This document shows, one piece after another, positions 1 through 12,300 of a stretch of DNA of 64,000 bases (within the stretch, counting starts at the first letter, position 1; every line of letters begins with the position of its first letter). The notes beneath the pieces are model-generated. The model searched no databases. It was not told where the DNA came from and saw only the letters and a list, made by a program, of their open reading frames with translations. This DNA comes from Chrysoporthe austroafricana (taxonomy: Eukaryota > Ascomycota > Sordariomycetes > Diaporthales > Cryphonectriaceae). Made by a program: the position numbers and the translations under genes. The stretch lies in NCBI GenBank assembly GCA_001051155.2, contig JYIP02000005.1, positions 1,674,001 through 1,738,000 on the forward strand, in the 5' to 3' direction.

Positions 1-764
1 AGGCGGCGCGCGGCGTCCCCGGGCGGGCACAGCCGCAGCACGGGGTCGAGCGCCGGGTCCAGCGCCTCGGGGCGGCGCTTCAGCCGGTCCAGGAAGTCGG
101 TGCAGTCGCCGTGGACCCACAGGATGCGGTCATCGACGCCGTACACGGCGGCGTTGTGCTGGGCGCAGGCGAGGGTCGGGCCGTCGATCTCGATGCCGAT
201 CACCGTGTCCCAATGGCCCGACCGCGCGAAGGCGATGGTGTTGCCGCCGGCGCCGGCGAAGAGGTCGATTATGACGCGAGGGCGGTGCGCCTTGTTAGCG
301 TCCTTGTGGATGAGCTCGGTGGAGATCTCGCTGGGGACGTCGTCAGCATGAGGGTGAGAAGGAGTGAGGCGTGGGCTCTGGGGCATGAGGGATGAGGTGA
401 GGGCTGGGAGGAGGGATAAGTGAGCGTGAGTGTGGTGCGGATGCGTGAGCGAATGGACTCACTCGGCTATGGGCTCAGCGGTGACCCCAAACCAGGCGTT
501 GTCAGTCATGCAGATGTCCCCATCGTAGAGCCGGAACAGATCGTTTCGCTGGCGCCAATATCTGGCGCTCATCCAGGTCAGCTTCCTCTCCTCTCATGCG
601 GCTCACTGTGGGGGAGGGCTGTGGATGGGATGCTGCTGCACGCACTTTTTGATCTCGCCGGGCATGTCGTAGGAGGACTCGTAGTGCTTGCATTCGTCTG
701 TCAAGGGTAGCAGTCCCGAAGGGGCCATGATGCCCAGCGGCTCTTGGTTCTGGCCCCGTGCCAT
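1..764 (-). CDS. TGS1: Trimethylguanosine synthase (TGS1-like) RNA cap hypermethylase, 3' end outside window
   Basis: SAM-dependent methyltransferase of the TGS1 family, which converts the m7G caps of snRNAs and snoRNAs to trimethylguanosine in the nucleus. The model is complement(join(<1..330, 463..561, 646..764)); both introns are GT-AG and keep phase (about 183 aa visible). Exon 1 carries LPLTDECKHYES, a family hallmark. Across the first junction it reads KKYWRQRNDLFRLYDGD, then AWFGVTAEPIA, the conserved region before the catalytic fold. Exon 3 carries SAM motif I, DLFAGAGGNTIAFA, followed by VIGIEIDGPTLACAQHNAAVYG (motif II acid at the E of IEID). The catalytic DPPW motif would lie beyond base 1. 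I start at the ATG at 764; another in-frame Met lies 12 codons downstream. Divergent from the GRASP gene. Confidence 0.86.
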
Positions 765-1236
765 TGTCAGAGAGACGGCGATACTTCCGATTTTGCGTCT
801 TCTGCCTGATCGGCCTGAGCTCGATGTTGCCCGCCGGTGGTGGATGATGGGGACTTGGAGCCTGAGAGCGGAGAAAAGCAATGGCACTCTTATAGACATG
901 CTGGATGGCCGAGCAAAAAACGAAAAGTGAATAATTAATACTGCATCCATCGACGGCTGCTCTCCTGCGGCTTCAGCAGAAGCCGAAATGAAGTTTGTTA
1001 GCCACCACTTCCAGCAGTAAGCAGGGGTCTACACGGCGCACTAGCGGCCCCACGGGGAGCTTGGGCCAGGGGTAAGGCTGAAGCTAGCTGCGGGCTGGGC
1101 TTGATGACAAGGTTGCAGACACGCCGTGAACCGCCCTTGAGTGGACGACAACCCCTTTGAGCAAACTGACTGCACAGGAGGCACAACACCAAACTTTCCC
1201 CCGCCCTAACCGACCACCCTAAGACCGACTGGGAGC
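765..1236. promoter_or_regulatory. Bidirectional intergenic promoter between TGS1-like and GRASP genes
   Basis: About 470 bp separate two divergent start codons, so both promoters must lie here. A pyrimidine-rich, AC-rich leader (roughly 1140-1230) immediately precedes the GRASP ATG, as is usual for fungal 5' leaders. I see no clear TATA box. Small reading frames in the segment overlap one another and show no family signature. Confidence 0.5.
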
Positions 1237-2407
1237 ATGTTCAACGCCCTCAACCGCTTCATATCCCGCCTCGACGGCGAGGATCCCCGCCAGAAACAGC
1301 AGCAGGGGCTGTTCGGCTTCCAGGTCCTGCGCAACGCAAACCTCCAGCTCGCGATCGAGCCATGGTTCGACTTCATCGTGGGGATCAACGGGCGCGTGAT
1401 TGTACGGACAAGATCCCCGGAAGAGGCTCAGGCCGAACCCACCACGCGCACCAACTAACCCCATCTCTCTCTCTCGCGCACAGGACGACCCGAGCCCGAA
1501 CCTCTTCGCCCAGGAGATCCGCAACTGCGCCGGCGGCACCGTGACCCTCGGCCTGTGGAGCGCCAAGGGCCAGCGCACGCGCACGCTGCACGTGCCCGTG
1601 CCGACCGACACGGCGTCGCTCGGCCTGGCGCTGCAGTGGACGTCGCTCGCCGCCGTGACTAACATCTGGCACGTCCTCGATGTGCCCGCCGGCTCGCCCG
1701 CCGACCTCGCGGGCCTGCTGCCCTACAGCGACTACATCCTGGGCTCGCCCGAGGGCGCGCTGCACGGCGAGAGCGGGCTGTCCGAGGTCGTCGAGGATCA
1801 CATCGGGCGCCCGCTGCGCCTGTACGTCTACAACAACGAGTACGACGTCACGCGCGAGGTGACGCTGCAGCCGAGCCGCGAGTGGGGGGGCGAGGGCGCC
1901 CTGGGCTGCGTGCTGGGCTACGGCGCCCTGCACCGCCTGCCGGCACCCCTGAGCGAGCCCGTCCACGCGCCCGGCGAGATGATGTTCGACGGCGGCGAGC
2001 TGTCCGAGAAGACGCCCTTCTCTGCGACGGCGCCGTCCGCGGACGGCGCCAACTTCATCACGCCGGCGGACCAGGGAGGGCAGGGTCCGGCGCCGGGCGC
2101 GGGCGGTGGTGAGTTCCTGGTCCCGGCGCAGATAGCGGGCGCAACGCCGCCGCCGCCAGCGGGTAATGCGCCGCCGAGGGGTCACAAGAAGAAAGACAGG
2201 CATGCGAATCGTGGGGCCAGCGGTATGGACGACTACTTCAACGAGCAGGAGCAGAAGAGCAGGGAGCTGGACAGGCCGGAGACGACGCGGAGCAAGAGCC
2301 CGCTAGCGCCTCCACCAAAAGCGGCCGGTCCACCAAAGGGAGGGCCGCCGAGGGCAGATACGCCAAAAGAGGGAGAAGCGGAAGCAGGTGGTGATGCGGC
2401 AGCATAG
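1237..2407 (+). CDS. GRH1: GRASP55/65-family Golgi protein (Grh1-like)
   Basis: Golgi reassembly stacking protein, involved in tethering at early Golgi/ER exit sites and in unconventional secretion. Model join(1237..1395, 1484..2407), 360 aa; the 88-bp intron ends in a CTAAC branch site and ACAG. The N-terminal GRASP domain is two PDZ-like modules. The first (about residues 1-105) includes GLFGFQVLRNANLQLAIEPW and NGR before the junction, then DDPSPNLFAQEIRNCAGG. The second (about 110-215) has SPADLAGLLPYSDYILGSPEG, YVYNNEYDVTREV and LGCVLGYGALHRLP. The C-terminal 145 residues are Pro/Gly/Ala-rich and low complexity, like the SPR region. The protein begins Met-Phe rather than Met-Gly, so the N-terminal myristoylation of animal GRASPs is impossible; a NatC-acetylated amphipathic helix as in yeast Grh1 is likely. 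Converges with OST2. Confidence 0.94.
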
Positions 2408-2631
2408 GAAGGAGGGGCACGCCAGGAGGCCAACGTCGCTGGTCAACTCCGCAGCAACAATAGAATACCCTGATCAATTTTCCGCAGCTATCACGCACGG
2501 CTCGTTCGCATTTTCCCTGAGACTCCATGCCTATTGTACAAGCCCATGACCTCTGCGACCTAGGCGAATGAAAATGCTGTGCGATCCCAATGCGTTCCTG
2601 GACCTCTTCCAGCCCGGCTCTCGCGCTTCCC

Positions 2632-3237
2632 TCAGTTAATGTAGTTGATGCAGAAGAGGTGCAGTATCAGGCTGCCGAAGATGAAGTCCGCGAAAGATCT
2701 GCTTGTCCTGTCAGTATCTCCAGCCCTGGCTACGCGCGGGCACGTCAGTCTTGCGCACCTCTCGGGGGTCGTCTTGGAAAACGAGTCCTTGTTCTGCTCG
2801 ACGGTCTGCATGCGGAGGGAAACTGTTGCACGGGTATCGATTAGCCATTTGATCACGGACAAGGTCGTGCGGCAAGGGCCCAAAGGGTCGCGGCGTACCA
2901 GTCAGGGCGAATTGGCCAACAGTAGCAATGAAGCCAGCAAGGAAGGCATTGTAAGGCTGTGTACATCATCGCCAGGTCAGTCCTCTTGATCCTCCCAGGC
3001 ACAAGGGCGGTGGGTACGACTCACATTACGGCCACCAAGAAGGAAGTACAGCATCTGCAGACCTCCAACCAACACCAGGAAAGCCAGGAAGATGTCGATC
3101 AGCCTGGTCTGGTGGGTGGTGATCTTCCAGTACCCGTTCCAGACCTTTTCGACATCGGGCCAGTACTGCAGGGAGAGGGGCGAGGGCTGCGACGACGCTG
3201 CAGAGCTAGCAGCGGAAGTGTTCTTCTTTGGGGCCAT
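2632..3237 (-). CDS. OST2: Oligosaccharyltransferase subunit OST2/DAD1
   Basis: Small essential membrane subunit of the ER oligosaccharyltransferase, which transfers the lipid-linked glycan to Asn in nascent proteins. Model complement(join(2632..2698, 2759..2822, 2899..2956, 3025..3237)), 133 aa, four exons with GT-AG introns of 60-76 bp. Hallmarks in order: an Ala/Ser-rich cytosolic start (MAPKKNTSAASS), YWKITTHQTRLIDIFLAF, the first membrane segment FLAFLVLVGGLQMLYFLL, then across junctions PYNAFLAGFIATVGQFALTV, SLRMQ, and the family-typical end PERSFADFIFGSLILHLFCIN. Length and membrane topology match DAD1 (about 110-135 aa). The 3' ends of this gene and GRASP are 225 bp apart and convergent. 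Confidence 0.94.
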
Positions 3238-6200
3238 CCTGAGTTCTGGGTCGATTGGTGGTGGAGGACAGGTAATAAGTTCCTAGGTCGAGAGGTGGGT
3301 TGGCTGTTCGTCGTAGATCAGTGTGAATGCGCGACGTTGCCAATTAAGACCAGCAGCTCTCCAAGACGACACGAAAGCTCCAAGCCAGGGTGACGACGAA
3401 TAGGTGGGTCCAAACGGTCTGGTATGATTGGCTGCCCTGACAGGGGTCGACGGATGCCAAGCTCCCAGGGTCTTTTTGACGTCTTCAGATTGACCTCGTG
3501 CCGTTAAACCTAGCTTGCACTGATCATTAAAGGTCGTCAGCATTTCCACCGGCTTCGAATTGCTCAAGTTCAACGTCCCTCTCCTGATCATTCTGTCTCT
3601 GTCGCTTTCTGGCTCAATTCATTATACAAAAACAACAATAAATGCAGCTAACTGGAAGCAACATTTCAAGAAGGAGGCTCAGAGCGATGACGAAGGCCAC
3701 GATCCTATCAGCGTTATAGAACTCTTCATTTCTTTAGTTCCAGCAGGACTTCAAGAAAAAGATGCACATTTTACATGGAATATTCAAGAAGAGATCTTGA
3801 TTGCTCCTTTGGGAGCGAGCCCTGCTTCTTGCCAAGGACCATCCACCGATCTTTGCTTGACAGTAGGAGTGCGGCGTTGAAAAGCGAAGAGAGACAAGGC
3901 CAAAGCTTCTCAGAAGTCGATGTGGCCTTATGAAATATTTGTGGCCAGTGATCTAACGGCTCCTTCTTGTAGGCGAGCTCATATGCCCCCCCCCCCAACA
4001 GTTCGTGCGCCCTTTGGGCCTGACATGCTAAGTGCTTCTCATACTAAGCCAGCGGCTCTCTGCCCTCTTATGAGCGGTTGTCCGTCCACCTTTAGAAGTT
4101 GCGGTGGCCGTATTTGAAATGATGCCAACATACCTGCCTCACTCATAGGCCAGAGCAGTGTGAATGTATTCTCACAGATCCACAACTCCCGACCTGAGGA
4201 TGAAGCATCCTAACGCTGAAATAGCCTCTGCTCAACATAACAAGTTCTCCAAGGATTGCCATTTTGGTGAGGGACTATCTTATTAAGGTAATAGTACCGG
4301 ATGGCAATGATTTTAGCATGCCAACGGCTTTCTCACCTTGCGGCGGCCCCTATCCAAGAGAGCCAAAGAGCCTGCCCTCGTGCATACTCACAGGTCAGCT
4401 ATGCATTCCAAGAAATCTCTGGCCTTTACAGGTATCATTGATTAGATATAATATTAATAATACCTTGTTTTCTGCTTCATTGAGCTGTTTGATTCATTAT
4501 TGTTACCAGGCAGACCAGGCTGCCTCCGGAAGAAAGTACCTTTGGATGCCCTAGTAAGCTACTATCTGCCGAAACCCTATGGCGCTCATAGGACAGGATG
4601 TTCGAAGCTTCTGTTGATGCTTCAGTACTTCGTATTTCTATTCAGAGAGCCCAGGGTCTATATGGCGACATAAGTAGAGCGCGATCTGGGGGTTTGGAGA
4701 AGGTAAGTTACAGGTGGGTTGTATCATCGTCACGGACGGGACTTTACATCCCAGCAACGGAACTCGAGCTCCCTGCTTTGCATTTGGGGATTTTGTCCCA
4801 GAGAACTGCCGAGCCTACTGATCCCTTGTGAGTTTACTACCACTCGATACAGACCCTATTCAACTCTTTGAGTAGTCATAGACACAGAGACAGTAGCCAA
4901 CACCCGGAGAGGCTACGAAAGTAATCTCATCCGGATGTCCAGATCCCCGACATGCAGTTTCAGTCTAGAATGACGTGACTTAACTCTTCAGCCTTGATGA
5001 TGATGCCAGAAGCTCCCGGAACAGTAATGCCTCAAGCAGGCCCGCAGAGTACATGGAGGCTGCGAGGACGTGTCTACTCAGCCGGAGTTCTTCGCAGCAT
5101 GCTCTCGGGAAAAGGGGTTTCTCATGCAGAACCAAGGGGGCTCATTACCCTTCCAAATAGATTCAGGCGTCCCGACGCATGTCAGCCTGACAGCAATGCA
5201 ATACCACCCAGCCGGCCCTATCGCAGACATTCATCAAGAAGGTTATACAGATATATACAAAAATAAACATAGTTGCCTAGAGTCCATTCCACGTCCACAG
5301 ATGGCTAGATCTCACAACAGACGAGACTATTGACGAGAAGCCGTTTTTAGATCTTGTCCTGGAGCACGAAGACGTGGGATCTACTGGCGGTGACCGCCTA
5401 GCGTCAGGGTCACAGCATGGGATCACGGTGCGATCACGGAGCCCCCTAAAGGGAAGACGTAACATCGATTCTCGGGGAAGCAGCGGGCGGTGAGCGAGAT
5501 TAATTCTCACACCATGCCCAAGGGATCTCACCGTAATCTCAGTTTCAGAAGCGTGTTTGGCGGCCGCTGCAGGTCGTAAACAACACGAGAAGCAGAGCCA
5601 TGCGATGTTGCGCCCGTGGAAGCAACGAACCTTGCAGGCGTGAGATACCAGAGGCCGAAATCTCACTGCCATGGCGCAAAGAGGTATATGGAGGGGTATG
5701 GTACGATTAGAACATGGGCGTGTCAATGTGAATGTGACGACTCTACAGCGGGCGGTCTTAGAGCTCCCACGGCAATATCTCGTCCTGAAGGCGTATGCAC
5801 TCCAGTATGCTGAGCCTGTCGACCTGAAGGACACCAGGCTTCGACCTTCATTGGTGTAGGTCGCTCACGGGTTACAACGCGACGAACATAGTCCTCAATA
5901 GCCGCAACCTGGCAGGCAGGTTGATGCTCATGGACGGGAGGCACGAGAAGTCTGGGGCTCATGATGGAGTGCTTGCTTAGCCACAAAGAGCACGATGCAT
6001 CCACAGTCTTACACAGACAGGCAATACACTGCAGTGAGCTCTCCCAGGGGAAGCCAAAGTTATACTACGTGAACGCAAGCTCAGAGATTGCCAAGCTGAC
6101 CCAGCACAACTCGAGCAAGAGGGTACATTCAGGGAGTGGACTGACAAGGAGAGCGTCGCATGCTTTAGGGCGTTCGGAACCGAGAGGGCCGGAGGATAGG

Positions 6201-8397
6201 AGAGCAAGCAGAATGCTGCGAAGGTAGCAGTTGCAATGACGCGATGAGTGTTCGTCGTCGGCCCCCTGCTGATTATGGTCGTATATCCGAACCAGGCGGC
6301 CGCTTTGGTGACGATATCGGTCTGCACCTCAGCCTTTAGGCTGCTGATCTCGAGCCACCTCGAGCAACCCTTCGACGTCTTACCGACAGAGGCAGCATAA
6401 GCCGCCGCGCTGGCGGTGCTTGTGGGTACGGAGACAAGCATGGGCAGCCTTTCTGGGAACATCCTCGCCTGTACAAGCCGTCGGATCTCGAAGCGCCGAG
6501 AAATGTCACAACCTTGGCACGGGCAAGGGGCGATCTCGAGGATGCTCTTCATCCGCGCCACAGACAAGCGACACTTTGTAGAGTGTTAATCTCGAGCCAG
6601 GGGCCATATCAGGCTCATCGAAACAATCCAAGAGAGAAGAAACAACCGGACTTGGCAACACGAGATCCCGCACAGACGTTGGCGTGGTGTAGTGAAACGG
6701 AGGTCGCTAAACGGCCTAGAGGTTTCTCTTAGCACGCCAGAGCGCCTCCGGGGGTCTCGATAAACCTAGGGCTGGCGAGGCGGGCTCGCCGTCAGAACGA
6801 AAAGTGAGCCGGCCGCGCCGTGTCGTGAATGGAGCTGAACCGTGTTTTCTTTTGCAGGCCTTCTCGAGGTCGATCATAAGCGTCATACATGACTGACTGC
6901 AATTACCGGTAATTAATCGCGGTTCAAGGGAGATTCGATTCAGCTGGCCTAGCCTTGGTTTTTTTTTTCTTTGCCGGTGCCACAGGTCTCAGGGAGAACA
7001 TTTGTCCAGCTCGTTATCCCGGAGCTATCGCAAGCGGGTGGACAGGGTAATACGGTTGAAATGAGTAAACAGACGAAAGTCTGCTGCTGAGCAGTGTTTG
7101 TCGCAGATCTCCGAATCTGCTGTCTCGGCTCGAGACAGAGGTACGAGCCCCTGCACCGTTCCCGATGCACTGGGTTTGTGGGGGCCCACGGCCCCTGGCG
7201 GCGTGCCTGGCTGCTGGCAGGGGTCTTCCCATCTCGTGCTGACTTAAGGTTGCTCCGCGCCCCAAGCGAGATAGAGCCACCCGGCGCACCATATCAAGGT
7301 TTCACGTTCATGAGTCCTGGAAGAACTTGTGGTGGTGCGGTCCGCCCTAATCAGATAATCCAGTGAGGATGGTCTGATCTGGTCTTTATTGGGCCGGCTC
7401 AAGAAGAAGCATTGCCAACACCTGTGACAAGGCATCGGTTCGGCGGCGGTGCCACCAAGTACGCATACAGACACGTAATTGCAACTGACCACCTCAAAAC
7501 ATTTCTGGCCATTTCTAGAGACCACGTTTCTCATGTCATATCCCGAATCTAATTCTAGTAGATCGTGGCCTTTCTCTGCGTTCTTCTCTGGTAATCCGCT
7601 TCCAAAGACGGCTGGGTTCTCGTGGAATCGACAATTCTAGCCAGTGACACCACACATTCAAGCGAGGAGTTCCACACGGGACGCCAGGAAAGGCCGTCAT
7701 AGTACCTAGTTGCAAAGACAGATGGAATGTTCCTACATAGGCTCAATGGTCCCAGTCTTCTTGCCAATAGGGAAAATTTCAGCAGCTCCGAGGCACAGCA
7801 CCTCACGATGTCTCTTTGACTGAGGTACCTCAGTCTATATAGATACATAGTTCCCTTATTTAACACATCCAACGCCGTGATTGCATCACGGAAGCCCGCG
7901 GCGCGTGTTGGACTGCACAGTACGCACGGGCTTCGTAGTGCGGTGGGCCCCCTTTGAAGACAAGAATATTGGGCAACTCACTGGTACTCAAAGCTTGCGC
8001 AACACAACGCCTGGTACCCGGTACCAGTACATGGACCGCTGGCTTCCCTCCTCCCACGAGCTTGAGCGCCACATCCCCGCATCAACTGGAAGCTGCTTGA
8101 CAAACGATACCTCTTGTTTCCTGGTCGACAGACCTTTTAAATCTCCAGACCTCTGCACTCCTATCAACGACAGGTGAATCTCGTCCACCTGTTCCTCGAC
8201 CTTCTCTCCTGTAACTCGTTCATCCACTACCTTCGAGAGCCTGGCCAAGCCACTTTGATCCTACAACTTCTTCTTGCGATTGAGACCTATCCCAAGATCC
8301 TTCGGCCGGCAGCTTTCAACGATCCATTTCCGTGCCTTCAGAGATCTTTGCCACATCCTGATCAACACTATTCAACACGCCTACAATCATCGTCAAC
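3238..8397. other. Gene-poor interval, no convincing gene
   Basis: About 5.2 kb between OST2 and the SOD gene. From about 3500 to 5300 it is visibly lower in GC than the rest of the window, with many short frames on both strands, none with a recognisable domain or a credible splice chain. The longest (196 codons, 5977-6567, minus) has a biased composition and overlaps others. The interval could be decayed mobile DNA, non-coding RNA or simply spacer; I see no terminal repeats or reverse-transcriptase/transposase motifs. The last few hundred bases (about 8150-8397) are pyrimidine-rich and must hold the SOD promoter and leader. Confidence 0.4.
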
Positions 8398-9334
8398 ATG
8401 TTCTCCCCGATTGTTACCTTCATCGCGGCTGCCGCCACCATCGGCAGTGTCGCAGCCCAGGCGACCGACGGTAACATCACCACGGGCGTACGCGTCTCTC
8501 AAAGCAAGCACATTGTGTACACCACAAGCCACTGACGAGGAGCTGACAGATCCTTGGCAATGCCTCTTGCATCACCAACAACCCGAGCGGAGCCCAGTAC
8601 ATCGCCCAGCTGCCCGTCAATGCCTTCGACAATGACACCTTTCCCAACGGCGGCAATGTGGAGGGTGCCATCCAGGCGGTCTCGATGCCCAACGGCGACG
8701 GCGTGATTTTCCACGTTGAGTTCTCGGGCCTGCCCGACTCGGGTGGTCCTTTCCGTAAGTTACTTCGAACCAGACCTCAAACGGATTGGCCCTGAATGCC
8801 CTCCCAGTGTACCACATCCACGACCAGCCAGTTCCAGCTGATGGTAACTGCAACGGCACTCTGGCCCACCTCGACCCCTACCAGCGAGGCGAGCAGCCCG
8901 CCTGCGACCCCTCGCTGCCCAAGACCTGCCAGGTCGGTGATCTCTCTGGAAAGCACGGCGCCATCAACGGCACCGACTTCACCGCTACCTATACAGACGA
9001 CTTCGCCTCGACCCTGTCTGGCATCGGCGCCTTCTTCGGCAACCGCAGCTTCGTCCTTCATTTCGCCAACACGACCCGGATCACCTGCGCCAACTTCACG
9101 GCCGTCGCGGTGGACAGCTCTGCCTGCAGCGGTACTTCGGCCGCCCCGACCATCTCGACTGTGTCGGGTGCTGCGACTTCCTCTACAGCCACTACGCGTA
9201 GGGAGAGCGCACGTCCAGCTAGCACCAATGTGACTACCACCAACTCGCCCGCCACGGTTGCCACAGCGGCAGCCTACGCCAAGGCGCCTGCCAGCATGCT
9301 CGCCATTGGAGCTGCACTTGCCTTCATCCTGTAG
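8398..9334 (+). CDS. Secreted, probably GPI-anchored Cu-only superoxide dismutase
   Basis: Extracellular Cu-only SOD of the fungal SOD4/5/6 type, which dismutates superoxide at the cell surface. Model join(8398..8487, 8550..8754, 8808..9334), 273 aa, introns of 62 and 53 bp. Residues 1-20 form a signal peptide (MFSPIVTFIAAAATIGSVAA, then Q). The SOD core has IFHVEFSGLP, the copper-ligand HxH motif in LYHIHDQPVPADGNCNG, then GDLSGKHGAING and SFVLHFAN, which supply the remaining histidines. The pattern lacks the zinc-binding/electrostatic loop of classic Cu/Zn SODs. After residue 210 comes a Ser/Thr/Ala-rich stalk and a hydrophobic C-terminus (about 20 residues ending AALAFIL) typical of a GPI signal. 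Paired cysteines and several N-glycosylation sequons fit secretion. It stands alone; a role in oxidative defence or development is inferred. Confidence 0.92.
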
Positions 9335-12300
9335 TAAAAGGTCGGCCTGGCAGACTACCTCTGCATGGGTACATGGGGTCTGGCGTTCATTAAGGGGCGT
9401 TCGTGATTTGAGGTGGTCCAGCTGGCATGCTAATGGGGTGGCGTTCTTACTAGGTGGCCAGTCTTTGCGGGAAGGTACAGTACCTCGATTGCTTGGCTTT
9501 ACCGCCAATTGTACATTAGGAATTAGGAGCCACAACGGCTGGGGTTACGCACTGGGCTCGGAGTAATTGAGCAGAGTTGACAGCAATGCGCCGAACTTTC
9601 ATTCAGTGACTGCCAGTCCTATTGGAAATCAACGAAACGTGACCAAAGGCAGTCGTCAGCCTCCAGACTGACGACTCTGGTGGAAGTAGATGAACCCTGA
9701 GGCCGGTAGTGAACGTTATCGCGTGGCGTTCCAGGGTTCAGTAGGCCCTCGCATGACTAGCTTTCTTGTGCCTCGATGACGTCTGGGCACAGATCATCCG
9801 AGAACAGGCTCACAGCGGAAACATCGGATCGCCTGACCGGATCTCTCCAGCCCGGAGCTCTACCATGAAACCAGCCCCCCCTTTCCGGCCACTGCCGCTC
9901 CCAGGGTGAGTGTTTTCTAAACAGGCCTAACCTCCGTGTTCTGCTAGCCAGGCCGCAGAGCCGTCAAGCTCGGCTGCGCCGCCGAAGCGCGCGCACACCC
10001 GTGATATCCAAGCTGCAACGCAGGAGCGAGAGGGTGCTGACCCGAGAGCAGCAGCCCGCGAGGGCCGGTTCCGCCCCCAGCATCCTCCCCCGTCTTTGCT
10101 GAGATAGCCCTCTGTCCAGATACGTTCGCCGGTGGACACCTCGCTGATCACCTCTACGATATCAGCGACGAGAGCGCGCCGAGCTTCTACCGCCACCCGT
10201 CTGTGCAGTATCGCGACCGCGATCCTATCAGCATGCGCGCCCTCCTGGTCCTGAGAGGCCGATCCAGAGATTGCCTGCACCCACCCGCATCGAGGAGACG
10301 ATCACCAATCAGACGACCTGCCGTCCGGCACCGAATGTAGGACTGCTCCTGCTTCCTCCTCCTTCCTTGGCCCCGCCCCCGTCCCTCTCGGGTCTGCCAC
10401 GGAGCCCCATGACTACCATCATGCGCAGCCGGGAAGGGGGATCAGGCCAGCGACCTCGTCGCCCCCGGCCGCGAGGTGGTCGTTCGACCTAGCGGGTGCG
10501 TCTTCGCGCCGCCGAGATCCTGGGGTGATGGGATCCCGACGGGCTGGGTCGACAGGGGGGGCCCCAGGGCGCCCAGCGGGCGAATCAGAGGTGGCGGGCC
10601 TTACAAATCGAGCAGGTGGGGGCACAGCCCAAACCAGGGGCCCAGGCACCCCAGGCCCCAGGCGCGCCAGACTGCGGGAACCATGCGGCTGCACCCGACA
10701 AGGCGCGCGAACTGGCCCCAAAAAACCCAACTACGGCCCCACGTGCACCGCGACAGACAACACGCGCCCTGCGCAGAGACGTTCATGCGGTGGCTGTTTT
10801 GTTCTTTTTTTTTTTTTCTTTCTTTCTTTCTTTCTTTCTCTCCCTCCATCTCGTTTTCGCCGCAGCCTCCGACCTGCGTTCGTTGCTGCCTGCGAGCGAG
10901 GCAGAGGCACGTGGCAGCTTGCTGCTGGTGTCCGCCAGCTGCTTACGTTGGACTCAGCTGCTCGAATCCTTGCTAGGCTAATGATAGATCACGACCTTGT
11001 CCGTTGTTAGTATAACTAACGTGTAAGCCTCCAGACCTAGGGTGTGGAAACTAAAAGAAAACGAGTGGTCGATCTGGTGACCGTGACAGCGATCCCGAAG
11101 ACCCATCCCCCTCCAGAGCCCCACCGGCCTGCCAAGAATCCACGTCGAGGGCAGCGATGGAGGGTCGCATCTGCCAGGGCATCGTCACGGCTGACCCGGC
11201 TACGGGCTGTGTGCACCAGCCGGTGAGGGCAACCCGGGTGTGGGCTTCCTGTGCGCGCGGGCGAAAGGTCCTCCTCCCGAGCGCCCTGGCTCCAGATCAG
11301 CCGTAGGCGATGTGCTGCCAGGTGGCCTCTCTACACGAACTTTGCACTTTCTGGAAGGTGCTTATCGCCCAGAGGACCAATGCGGGCGCGACAGCGTTCT
11401 CTGGCGTGCGTCACGGCCGCCACGATAATGCATGCGGCCTTCCGGTGATCGATGCCGTGACCTCGGGTGTCACGCATCTCCGGGACCTTGCATTCACGTG
11501 CGTCCCTGTGGCCCCGTTGGACAGCTCACAATCTGCTCAGGACGACGTCAGAAAGAGAAAAAAAATCCCGACGGCCGTCGACCCCGGGATGGGGAACCCA
11601 GGCCCCAGGGGTCCAGGTGCGCTCCGGAGGGCTGATTCCGGCCGTGCAGGGCCCGGCTTGGTGCAAGATCTGCACGATGAGCAGGTCAGTGCTGAGCGAG
11701 GCACGACATGACACGGCCACCGGACCTTCACCGCCGCCTGGTAGCTGGTCCCCCATCCTCCTCAAGAAGAAGAAAAATGACGCTGATAAGGAGAGGCGTA
11801 GAGCCCAGCCCGAGTATGTTGCAGCTCTGGAGGCCCCGCAGAGCGCAGGTCGTGTGGGGAGGGGGGGAGGGGGGAGATGATCAGCCACCACGAGGTGGAA
11901 CAATACTTTGTCCGCAGCGAACTGTCACTCCTGCAAGCCCCTCCCCCCCGAGACAATGGGGGTTCGACTACCGTGCCTTGCTCCCTCTCCAGGGCGAAAG
12001 AGATGCCCCACGTGTTCGGCGTCGTTAGCCTCCCACCAGGTTCTGGACCGTTGCCGCGGGAAGCGAGCGCGCGTTGGTCCTCCAGCGAGACACCTCCTGC
12101 GAGACTCTCGATCGTTCCCGACGGCATCGCCTCCTCAACCAGCAGCAACAGCAGCCTCTTCTCACCGCTCCCACCCCCCTTCCCCCCTTCCCCACGCAGC
12201 ATGCAAGGCCGCGATGCGCCCTCGCACAGGCAGCACCGCATCTCACAGGACACACAACCTGCAGGCCAAGCGCCAGCCCGATCATTTGACCAGGCCCGCA

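Noticed and set aside
5977..6567. 196-codon minus-strand frame in the left gene desert
   Set aside because: No domain, biased composition, no splice partners; overlapping frames on the other strand are equally open.
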